This document shows, in pieces, positions 25,404 to 35,076 of a stretch of DNA of 64,000 nucleotides. The stretch's first letter is position 1. The number at the start of each line of letters is the position of its first letter. Below the pieces are notes generated by a model. It saw only the letters and a program-made list of their open reading frames with translations. It had not been told where the DNA came from and searched no databases. The stretch lies in contig CM050450.1 of assembly GCA_027563935.2 (NCBI GenBank), forward strand, positions 6,617,957 to 6,681,956, read 5' to 3'. The stretch is from Costus lasius. Its lineage: Eukaryota; Streptophyta; Magnoliopsida; Zingiberales; Costaceae. The translations under genes were made by a program, and so were the position numbers.

Positions 25404-26703
25404 CTAATCTTCAGCTGGAGCATTTTTCATATAGTTGCATCTAACAATGGCCATGGTATTAGGGGGATCTTCTTCACTATTATATTTAGGAGCATATGCT
25501 TCTTCTTCCACTCCCTTTCCCTCGGTTTCAGCCTCTACCACCTCTTCAAGTTCTTCTATGAGCAGGGCTTTCTTTGGACAGTCCTTAGCAATATGACCAA
25601 GCTGAGAACACTTATAACAGGTAAGTTTGCTAGCAGGTGGGTGTGTAGGCCCCCTATCTCTAGTCTTGCCCTCCACTATGGATATCTTGACTGGTAACGA
25701 GCTGGGATTGGCTGACATGGGTACGGTAGGAGAATTGGTCCTAGGTAGAGGGACACGCATCTGCTGTAAATCAAACTTTAGATCCATAACCAAGTTATAG
25801 GCCTCTTGTAAGTTGTCACATTTATGGGATATCAAAGATCTCCTTATGTCAGTCCTCAATCCCCCCTTGAAGCAATTTAAAGTTAGCCATGGATCCTCAT
25901 GTAGATCACACTTAATCAGAAGGTCCTCAAATTTTTCTACATACTCGACAGCAGTGCCATTTCCTTGAACTAGCCTAGAGAGTTGGTCATAGATCCTTTG
26001 TCTATAATTAGGAGAAACGTACTTCTCACGTAGTTTCCACTTCATGTCATTCCAAGTAGTGATAGGTGGTATACCGCTCCTAGCTAGCTTGATCTCCAGG
26101 CTATTCCAATACATTTGAACAGATCCACGCAATAGAAACTTAGCACATTGAACCTTTCTAGCCTCAGAAATCCTTCCCCATTTAAAATATTGTTCAACAT
26201 TAGCTTGTCAATTTAAAAACTCTTGGGTATCAAGACCTCCCTCAAAGGTGGGTGGGTTGAACCGCATAGCTCTAGACATTTCATCATCTTCTCTGGTGTA
26301 ATGAGGAGCTCTATCATATGGGTCTTCTACCAAGGGATCATTATAGGTGGGCATGGGTCTCTTAGAATGTTGATATGCTGGGTACTATCCCTCAGGTCTA
26401 TGTATGGTCCTATAACCCTGGTTAGGTCTACTAGTTCCTTCCCCCCCAGTTGGGTCCATTGGTTCTTCTAGGAGAAGGCATAGGCTGCTGCTGTGTCTCC
26501 TCTACGGGGTAATTGGGTTCAGGATTTGGTTGGGCTGAATTGTTTCTAGAACTAGATTCTAAGTTTCTTACCCTCAGTTTCAAAGTATCCATGGATTGTT
26601 TTAGGTCAGCTATCATGGCAATAACATCAGCTAGGGTTGCGGGTTCTTGCTCAGGTTCAGTAGCTAAAAAGGTACTCCTAGTGCGCACCATGGTGATAGT
26701 CAA
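25404..26703 (-). pseudogene. gag: gypsy gag with CCHC zinc knuckle (broken)
   Basis: The N-terminal part (26703-26431) begins with MVRTRSTFLA. The capsid-like retrotransposon gag domain spans 26132-25750, containing YWNSLE, W..MKWKLREKY and QRIYDQLSRL. The nucleocapsid carries one CCHC knuckle, C-Y-K-C-S-Q-L-G-H-I-A-K-D-C. A frameshift and a stop separate the first two parts. The frame then ends at a TAG (25404) that reads as a tryptophan-to-stop change, beyond which the protease follows in the same frame, suggesting an original single gag-pol frame. Confidence 0.88.
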
Positions 26704-27404
26704 GACTCAGGATGCAGATTGCAAAAAATTAACAACTAAACAAGATAGACAAGTAACTAGTTAAATCAATGCTAAAGACAAATGAAATATACCAACTAGC
26801 ATGAACACAGGGACTGACAATGCGAGCACTAATCAAACCAAGATGCCGAGTGTAACAGCTATTAGAGATGACAACAATCAAATACCGTGCAGAACAAAGT
26901 AGCAGCAGTTTGCAGACAACCAGCCGGTAAGCTACAGTATGGCAAGATTCAATACAATAGTGTTCAAATTCAGAACTAACGATGGCAACAGAGTTAATTA
27001 CAACATGCAGTAATCGCAGTTTAAGGCTTTGAGGTATCGCATTTGTGATTGGGGTAGTATTCGGGCTACTTGGTCCATAATAGTTGTGCAAAACCAGTTC
27101 AGCTACTATTAGGAAAATCACGCTGGTAAGCTACAGTGTTTAAGCAGAAAGTTCAGAAATTAAACTAACGGTAAGATGCACTTCAGCAGAGATTTTAATG
27201 CATGATTATAGCCTCAAAGTGATTGTTCACAGCATACGATACTACACAGATATGACAGCAAGAGAAAAAACACAGAAGTCACACAGCAAAATTTTCAGGG
27301 ATTCAACAGAGGAAAATTAGTGAACAACTACAGTGCAATAGAATAGTTTTTTTTTTCAAATTAACTAAGATTGACAGCACATAGAGATAGAGCACTTAAA
27401 GGTT
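26704..27404 (-). other. gypsy 5' untranslated leader
   Basis: Sequence between the PBS and gag start; no convincing open frame. Such leaders normally hold packaging and dimerisation signals; none is identified here. Confidence 0.6.
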
Positions 27405-27416
27405 GCTTTGATACCA
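27405..27416 (-). promoter_or_regulatory. Primer-binding site (initiator tRNA-Met type)
   Basis: Minus-strand TGGTATCAAAGC, one base inside the 5' LTR boundary at 27418. It is one mismatch from the usual TGGTATCAGAGC complement of tRNA-iMet. Confidence 0.85.
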
Positions 27417-27417
27417 C

Positions 27418-28552
27418 TGATGTAAAACTGATTTATAGCCGAAGGAAATCCCTTTAAGTATGGAGCTCTAGTATTAGGTTGATTAGCATGCATGCTTAAT
27501 TAGAGGAGATGTTGGAACGAGTACACCTGAGATCCCCTTAGAGGGAGGGGATCGGCCCCCTTCTAGATAGAGATCAGTCTGCTTCCGTCCCAGTATTCTG
27601 CATGTTGCAAGTATTCCAGCTTCTCAAGTGCAGGGTCTCGGTAGGAAGATTGAAGCGAGATTGATGCAAGGGATGGTGGAAGGGGTGAAGGGCCTTCCTG
27701 CTCACCTTCAAGGGAGTAAGGAGAGGGGCCTTCTAGCTCACCCTCAAGAACACAAGGGGCCTCCGGCACACCCTTAACAAGAAGCAATCCAGCTAACTCA
27801 GATTCAGGAAACTTTCAGCAAGACATTCGACTAACTTGTGCAAGTGAAAATACATGGACTTTAAACCTTGTTTCCCTAATGTTACAATTTACTAGTGACT
27901 CTTGGCCTTCTTCGCTAGTTGGCAGCTCCTAGTTTTGCTTGATCTGATTGGTGGTTGTGGATGACATTGGTCTGAGCTGGAAGATGCTTCTTGCGCATGC
28001 TGGGAAGATTGGTTTGCATGCGGACTTGTGTTGTAGAAGTGAGCTGGCAGCAATGTTAATTGGTGTGTAAGTTTGAAGATGTTAACTTGTATGAAGGTGT
28101 TGACTTGATGTTGAAGAGGTTGACTGGCATGAAGGTGTTGACTGATGTTGATGTCTTTTGATTGTTGTTGAAGCTTGCTTGCGGCCGTAGCATGGGTGTT
28201 TGGGAAACATAAGGTGTCATGTAGGTGCATTATATGTGATAAGAGCCTAGGCTATAACATCCTACTACACAAACTACAAAATAAAATAAGTACTTGAAAA
28301 TAAATCCTAGAGTAAGCCCTACCTACAACATTGCACATAAGTGTTCAAAATACAAAATCGTCCCACAACTAGCCTCACAACCAACGAGACTAGCTTGGGC
28401 CCAAAGTCAAGCAGTTTATCACATTAAGTAAACAAAGTAAACAAGTGTTCTAACATAGCATGTTCTCAAGTAAAATAATTCGAGTAGTCATTCTATAGCG
28501 GATCGGGGGCTTCTTAACTCTTCTTGATCTTCTTGGTAATGCTCCTGCATCA
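27418..28552 (-). repeat. 5' LTR of the gypsy element
   Basis: Partner of 20920-22054, same length (1,135 bp), about 97% identical by eye. It starts TGATGTAAAACTG and ends CTCCTGCATCA on the plus strand, followed by the AACAA duplication. Confidence 0.95.
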
Positions 28553-29112
28553 AACAAGATGAACAAACAAGCAATCAACTTTGAGTAAGTCCTGAACACA
28601 TTCATACTTTAATTACTTACCAAGCAAATCAAGAAGGTTTCTCATCTAAATTTACCTCATACAATTTAAAATTTGAGTTTGGGTGACACTTGGACAAAGG
28701 ATTAACCAAAACTTCAAACAAGAATTCAATATAGGAATGAGCATTTAGTGATGAATGCAGCTGATATGAACTTGGTTTTTGTGAATTAGGTTAGCATCAT
28801 TTTAGTCTTAGAGTAAAACTAGAACAAGCATAGAATTTCTTTCTACTTTGGTATCATTAATTAAAATTTAACATAATGGTTATATTTATGTGAAAATAGA
28901 TGGCACAAAGTTCATAAGCAACAACCAAAAATGCCAAAGCCATGTAGAACGTACCTACAACACTCATATTCTAATGTATTATTACTGCAATCGAGAAAAA
29001 CTTATGACCTGGATCTCATTTCTGAATGCAAGGGTGGAAATTTATATTAGAAAATTTTCAAGAACTCAGTGGTTTAAAGTACAATAAAATATAACTAAAA
29101 AATAGATAGAAT

Positions 29113-29871
29113 CAAATGAAAGCTAATTGGAAACTTTGGAAAGAGTTGAAGGGAAATGAAACTAGGTTAGGATGTGATTCGAGACTAGAAACTGTGGATG
29201 CTACACTTGAATGGTGGGCTTCTAAGATTGTGGTATGCATTTAATTTTTAATTTTATTTAACATTTTTATAATCAATAATATGATTAATATTTCTAATTT
29301 AATTGTAGATGAACAAAGACTATGCAAAGTTTTGAAAAAAAGTATTTATCCTGATATTGAGACAAGAAATGATATCATGTTTGGATGTACAATAGCTACT
29401 GGTGATCAAGTTTATACACCTACTATAGACAATGAGATCCCTGAAAACTTGCAAGCACATGTTAAAAGTAATAACCAAGTGAATGAATGTAATGAGTCAA
29501 GACATGTTGAACCAAGCAATAGTAAAACTAGTGGTAAAAGAAAGTGTAGAACCACATCTACGGTGAGGGATGATTTACATTTATTAGAAACATCCATAGA
29601 ACAAAGAGTTGCTATTGAGACCAAGCTTGTAGACCATACTGTATCTGAGGACGTCATAGTAGATGTTAGCTCTATTTCAGAAATTGAAGCTGATCCAGAC
29701 CTCTTCTTTTTTGCAGCATCCATATTCAAAGACAAAACAAATAGAGCGATATGGAGTGCAATGAAAATACCTAAAAAAAATAGGATTCTTGAAATATCTA
29801 TTTGTATACCCGTGAAGACATCTTGCTCTATTTTAAGGGACTACTGTAAAACATTATCAATGATTTTCTAG
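29113..29871 (+). pseudogene. Harbinger ORF1, Myb/SANT-like DNA-binding protein (broken)
   Basis: A first exon-like block (29113-29231) encodes NWKLWKELKGNETRLGCD followed by TVDATLEWWASKIV. A probable intron (29232-29307) follows, then MNKDYAKF, a frameshift in an A-run near 29340, and KKSIYPDIETRNDIMFG..ATGDQVYTP. This is the Myb/SANT-like accessory protein pattern (..WKLWKELK..G.....WW..KI.....Y.KF...G..) that helps PIF/Harbinger transposase enter the nucleus and bind DNA. The remaining ~140 residues are variable. No Harbinger ORF1 function is expected given the frameshift. Confidence 0.8.
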
Positions 29872-30020
29872 TACTTATTGCTTATGTTGTTATGTTGTAT
29901 TGCTAGTTGTAAACTATTGAACTTTATGTGTTATATTTTTATTTCAATATGAATGTATCGATGTTGAATTTTAAGGTATCCAATTATTCATAATGTTTTT
30001 GTTATTATTTGTTTTATAGA

Positions 30021-31314
30021 TATGGATGTTGATCATAGTGATAGTGAAATTGATGAGATAAAGTATGTTAAGAATATATCAGTTGAGTTTTTGAAAACAA
30101 CTCATGTTATAATGACTGCGATAACTGACTATTAATCAAAACATATACACAAGAAACCTTGTATAGTATCTGATCATCATGATATGAGTTGGAAGAGATA
30201 CACTTTAGAAGGACACCCTGAAAGATGCCAAAGAATGATGAGGATGGAATAAACTGATTTTATGTCTTTATGTCATGTCTTGTAGAACACATATAGTCTA
30301 AAGCCATCAAGAAATTTATCAATAATTGAGAAAGTCGGCATGTTTGTTTATGTGTTAGCATAAGGTGCATCAAATAGACAAACACAAGAAAGATTTCAAC
30401 ATTTAGGGGAAACTGTGAGTAGAGTTTTCAACGAAGTGTTGAAATCAATATGTAAGTATGCAAAAATATTGATTGAACCTGCCGACAAAGAGTTTCAGGA
30501 GATTCCATAAGAAATATTATCTGATAATCATTATATGCCTCATTTTAAGGTATATTATAATTATTTATCAATTGTTACAATGCATTTAACTATTTTATTC
30601 TAATTATTTTTTCTATAATATAGGATTGTATTGAGGCTATTGATGGTACACATATGGGTGAAATTGTTCCACTTCATGATAAAATATGATTTATAGGAAG
30701 AAAGAGTCGACCAACCCAAAACACCTTAGCTGCGTGTTCTTTCAATATGGGGTTCACGTACTTATTGGCTGGATATGAGGGATCTGCTTATGATGCTTGT
30801 GTTTTATCAAAAACACTTAATTTGAATTTTCCAAAACCTCCTCCCGGTTAGTATGCAATTATTCTCAAATTTCTTATCACATTCACATTCATTATAATTA
30901 TATGTTATAATTATATAAGTAATTTACAGGAAAGTATTATTTAGTTGATGCTGGATAGTCACAAATGAACGGGGTACCTTGGCTCATATAAAGGAGAGAG
31001 GTATCATCTTCAAGAGTTTCAACAAGGTCATCCATCACGCGCTTTAAAGAATTATTCAATAAAACATACTCATCTCTTAGAAGCTGCATTGAATGAAGTT
31101 TTGGAGTGTGGGAAAAAAGGTAAAATATATTACGGGTTATGTTATCATTTCCATATGAAACACAAGTGCATATTGTAGTTGCATTGATGACACTATATAA
31201 TTATATTAAAGGTACAACTTCATTTGATCAAATTTTTGAAGAACTTGATGTTGAAAAGAATTTCACACTAGAAGATAATCACGAAGAAATGAGGAATCTA
31301 CTGAAATGGAAGTA
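30021..31314 (+). pseudogene. PIF/Harbinger transposase (DDE_Tnp_4 type), degenerate
   Basis: Scattered blocks across frames: an N-terminal region (30021-30550) with ASNRQTQERFQHLGETVSR, then DCIEAIDGTHM (first catalytic Asp, ~30625), the GYEGSAYDACVL block (second Asp, ~30774), GKYYLVDAG (~30930) and the SFGVWEKR C-terminal block where the catalytic Glu of the usual IE.TFG motif is followed by a stop. Several in-frame stops and two introns (about 30552-30624 and 30847-30928) are evident. A fossil; orientation matches ORF1. Confidence 0.85.
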
Positions 31315-31345
31315 AATTCCACTCCAATAGATATACAACGTAATC

Positions 31346-31513
31346 TAGGGATGTTAAAAAAAACTTAAAAATCAAAAAACCGTGGGTAACCGACCGAACT
31401 GAACTGAACGGGTGGTTAACCGAATGGATCGGTTCGATTCACGGTCGATTTTTACCTTATAAATTTATAGTTCAGTTCGGAGAAAAATTTTTCACCAGTT
31501 AACCGAACTGACC

Positions 31514-31574
<61 letters not shown>

Positions 31575-31902
31575 GCCTAAGTTTATAAATTGATTGTTCA
31601 TCTAGTGCAATAGTTAGACATTACTTCGTGAGATAGTAAGTCATGGGTTGGAAATTTATTGACTACAATTTAAAAATTAATTATTTTATATATTTAATTA
31701 TTAAATAATAATATTAAATATTATATTTAGGTGGTATTTTATATATTTAATATTTATATATTTAATATTATTAGAGAAAGATTTTTCTTAATCGGTTAAC
31801 CAAAAATGGGTAACCGATTGGTTTTTTGGTTCGGGAACGGTTTGTAATATAGTCGAACCGTTCTAATCGGTTCAGGACAGGATTTGGGGGTGAACACCCC
31901 AT
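31346..31902 (-). mobile_element. hAT-like MITE copy 1 (inverted), with TA microsatellite
   Basis: Begins TAGGGATGTT, ends in GGGGTGAACACCCCAT, 557 bp, flanked by ACGTAATC (31338-31345) and GCGTAATC (31903-31910), an 8-bp duplication with one change. The body has repeated GGTTAACCGA motifs and a (TA)n tract (31517-31571). It is the reverse complement of the copies at 38.4, 43.5 and 45.1 kb. It sits inside the Harbinger element, so it inserted later. Confidence 0.85.
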
Positions 31903-32215
31903 GCGTAATCAGATTGCTTTGAGTTTGTTGGCATCAAATATGTAATTATAATATATTTTAAATGTGCAACAGTGGTAACATAGATTACTCTTTTTTATAT
32001 GGTGAGTTTTTATTATAATATTTTCATATGAGTTACATGTTTGTTAATATATTTTTAAGAATATTTATACTTAATAGCACAACACAGTATAAACAGAATA
32101 ACCTAACTACAAGCTATGCATCCCAAACACCCTTAAACTTCTCTAGCCAGCATCTTTCAACCAGCACTTCTTCAGCCAGCAGAAGCTAGCAACATAAGCT
32201 AGGCCAAACACACTC

Positions 32216-33234
32216 ACAATCTCTCGTAAGCAGAGATTAATTAAGAAAATAAGAGTAAAAGAACCAAATGTGGAACATGGTAAAGCAACTACAGAAGGGT
32301 TAAGAGTAGATAATATGTGCTAAAAGGATTAGTCAAATATATAATCATATAAGGCTCCACTTTTAAGCATGAAAATGCTAGGGATGACAGTGGTAGAGTT
32401 TTCGTTATTTTTACTTTACCCATATTTGGTCTATCTCTTTCACTACTTATTTTTGATTTTTTTTTGTAAGTTCTCTATTCTATTAACTCTTTTACTACCT
32501 ATTAATTACCTGAATATAAGTTAACCTATCTGCCCAAACAAGCCTCTCTCCCTCCTCCCCTCGCCTATTGCCTCGCTTCTTGTTGTCGATATCGCTCCTA
32601 GCTACTTAGCCCCTCATTCCGACATTGCCCCCCTCCCCTAGACAACATACTTGCAAGCCGATAATATAAACAGGTCAACTCGTTTATGACTCGAAAATAA
32701 TCAGGTCGTGTCGGGTTGTAAATAGGTTGACCCGCTTAACCTGATTACATTATATATTTATATATAAAAAATTTAAATATAGACTCACCTAACTCCCATT
32801 GCCAGCCCATAAACTCAAATATGTTCTAACTATCTTTTAACCTAGATTTCGGCCCACACGTAAACCCTAAGTTTTATTAATTTTAATAGAATTTTAATCA
32901 ATTTATTATTTATGTTTAAAATATGAATGATAAACAAGTTATTCGGGCTATATTGGATGACCCGATTATACTCGAGTTGTGTTCGTGTTAGACAGTTTGA
33001 CCCAATTAATTAAATAAGTTGTGTTCGGATTAGCTTAATTAAATTACGAGTCATATTTAACACAGCTCATTTATGACCCGTTGACCTAAATTGCTCTGTC
33101 TATATCAGTGTATACTACATACTACTTATATTTGAATTGAACCGATTATCAAATAACTAATATCGGGTAGATTGGTACCCATTAAAACACCACCCGATCA
33201 TCATCTCTATAAACGGAAACAAGTTCAGTGGAAT
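32216..33234. other. Spacer between Harbinger element and lectin 1
   Basis: Continues the repeated PWP1 3' flank (AATCTCTCGTAAGCAGAGAT..). From about 32650 to 33100 it holds a repeat rich in GACCCG/CGGGT words, probably another decayed non-autonomous transposon. No coding potential seen. Confidence 0.6.
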
Positions 33235-33458
33235 GTTAAGTGCTCCGTTTAATTAATTGATTCTTAATCCCCGTAAACTCGGGAACCCGTGCTAATCTTT
33301 GGCACCGACACGACACGTGAAGCGAAATAATTGAGCGCAGCCTTATATGACTCTCTCGCAAACACAAAAGTCTTTGCCTCCTGCTAGCTCGCCGCTCAAG
33401 TATAATCCCAAAGTGTACCAATCCATCCAATCAAATCACTTCATTTACTCCGCCATCG

Positions 33459-33472
33459 TTGACTCTAGTCAA
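33459..33472. promoter_or_regulatory. Inverted W-box pair upstream of lectin 1
   Basis: TTGACTCTAGTCAA: two W-box cores (TTGAC) head to head. The same motif occurs upstream of the three other lectin copies. WRKY binding is inferred. Confidence 0.6.
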
Positions 33473-33684
33473 CCATCGCTGCAAAGGCTCCCAATCCGCT
33501 TCGCCAAAACCCACAACTTTGGTTTTCATTTCAGTCGTCCCATTTTTATTTTTTTATTTTAAGTGGCAAAGACACCTTTGTTCTTGTATCTTTACAGCTC
33601 ATGTAATCTGTAAAGTACACTGCATTAAGATAAACTTCAGAGATTAGTAATAAAAATAAAAGTCAGGGACCAAATTGAAATTTT

Positions 33685-34419
33685 TTGTCCTCCGCCAACG
33701 AGGGCAACGTCCTCATCACCGGCGACGTCCTCTCCACGGACAGCCAGCTTTCCTACGCCGGCGCCACTTTCGTCATGCAAGACGACTGCAACCTTGTCCT
33801 CTACAACTTCGGCAGTGGCTTCCAGTCAGACACCCACGGCGCGGGTGTCAACTGCAAGCTCTCCCTCAGCGACCGCGGCCAGCTCATCATCACCAGTTCC
33901 GACGGCTCGCTGGTTTGGACCTCGCCGACGGAAGGAGGCAGGAAGGCCAAAAAAGGGGGCAAGTACGCGGCCGTCCTCCGCCCAGACGGCGAGGTGGCCG
34001 TGTACGGCCCGGCGGTCTGGTCCACCCCTGCTCTCAGTTTCCCAGCCGGAAGGCCGGAGGAGGCGGAGCTGGCGGCGATTCCAGCGGTGCAAAACGTCCT
34101 GTTCTCCTCGCAGACTCTGTACTCGGACGCAAGGCTTGCGAGCCGGGACTACACGTTCGTGATGGGGGAGGACTGCAACCTCGCGCTGAGCAAGGCGGGG
34201 ACTGGCGTGGTGTGGCAGTCGGGGACGGCGGGGAGAGGGCGGCATTGCTTCGCCCGGCTAGATCACCGCGGGCAGCTGGCCGTCGTCGCGGATCACGACT
34301 ACAAGGCGCTGTGGAGCAGCAAAAGTGTGGCAGCCGATAGTGACTACGTCCTCATCCTTCAAATCAATGGCCAAGCTGTTATCTATGGACCCGTCGTCTG
34401 GTCTACTAACTTCTCCTAG
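33685..34419 (+). pseudogene. Lectin 1: two-domain GNA-type lectin lacking promoter, ATG and signal peptide
   Basis: The mature lectin frame is open from SSANEGN to the TAG at 34419, 244 codons. The conserved upstream block (GTCAGGGACCAAATTGAAAT) joins straight to the end of the signal-peptide coding sequence. Compared with lectin 2, about 150 bp are missing: TATA box, leader, ATG and ~21 codons. No ATG precedes the frame. Domain 1 retains the mannose motif Q-D-N-V-Y (QDDCNLVLY); domain 2 is degenerate (GEDCNLALS). The NCT glycosylation sequon of the other copies is NCK here. The rest of the frame is undamaged, so the deletion is probably recent, or gene conversion from the other copies preserves it. 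Secretion would not be possible from this copy. Confidence 0.88.
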
Positions 34420-34461
34420 CTGAAGAATGAACTCATGTCGCTCTCCAGCTAAATCTGGCAG

Positions 34462-34789
34462 TAATAAAAGATTTGTAATCGAGTCTGTCTGCCAAGAAAT
34501 AAAAAGAACATGCAATGAAATCCGATTCTCTGAAACCAGGCCCAAGTCAAATTGGGCCCATGAAGGCCTATAAGAAGCCCATGCAAATATTACTATACTC
34601 GATTCAAATTTTCTTAATTTCATACCAATTGAATCAATTTTTGCTTATTAATTTTTAAATAAAACTAAATACAAACTAAATTGAACTGAAATAGTTTCGA
34701 AATACTTGTAGCCTCTATGGATTTACTGCTTTACTTTCTTTCCTATTTATTAAATAAATTGCAAATATTTTTTTTAAGTAATAAATAAG
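34462..34789. other. Lectin 1 3' region and spacer to YIPF1
   Basis: AATAAAA (near 34464) follows the lectin stop as in other copies. The rest, with CAAGTCAAATTGGGCCCATG and an AT-rich tail, is shared with the regions after lectins 2 and 4. Confidence 0.7.
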
Positions 34790-35076
34790 CGCCTGATTCG
34801 GATCCGAAATTCTAAGCGCACATTGCCCGTGCTTTATGACAAGATACGTTAAGGATATCGGGTTCGGGCTTTCTAGAAGCCAGTGAACAGACGGAGCTCC
34901 CTGTTCCATTTGGCCGACTGTGGCCGCAACACGAACTGAGTTCCCCGGTGGAGGAGAAAGAGAAAGAGGAGGAAGAAGCGCAAGCCTTTGATTCTGTTCG
35001 GCTGTTCGGAACAAGTGCTGATCCGAAGACTATGCTCTCTTTCCCCTGCTGATAGTGCTGAGATTTCTCCGCCATC

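Larger units (their letters stand above)
20920..28552 (-). mobile_element. Ty3/gypsy LTR retrotransposon, full-length but defective, 7.6 kb
   Basis: Two 1,135-bp LTRs (20920-22054 and 27418-28552), both TGAT...ATCA, flank an internal region transcribed on the minus strand. The target duplication is AACAA. A primer-binding site (27405-27416, minus TGGTATCAAAGC) resembles the 3' end of initiator tRNA-Met with one mismatch. Order on the minus strand is gag - protease - RT - RNase H - integrase, which defines Ty3/gypsy. By eye the LTRs differ at roughly 34 of 1,135 positions (~3%), so insertion was geologically recent. The frame is broken by in-frame stops and two frameshifts, so it is not autonomous. 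Clade is uncertain: the integrase C-terminus (NVEDLTLYR) suggests a chromovirus/CRM-like lineage, but no chromodomain was identified. Confidence 0.95.
20267..32215 (+). mobile_element. PIF/Harbinger DNA transposon, decayed, with nested elements
   Basis: Left end GGGTCTGTTTGGCCAAG (20267) pairs with right end CTAGGCCAAACACACTC (to 32215), 14 of 17 matching. The flanks join as the TTCTATATAATCTC sequence seen empty in other copies of this flank, implying a 3-bp duplication (ATA, now GTA/ACA). Between them are an ORF1 (Myb/SANT-like) and a DDE transposase remnant on the plus strand (29.1-31.3 kb). Without the nested gypsy element it is about 4.3 kb. The left terminus appears three times (20267, 20368, 20421), so the true left end is ambiguous. 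Transposition-incompetent because of many stops. Confidence 0.6.

Noticed and set aside
29412..29735. 107-codon minus-strand frame over Harbinger ORF1
   Set aside because: Antisense shadow of the Myb/SANT-like reading.
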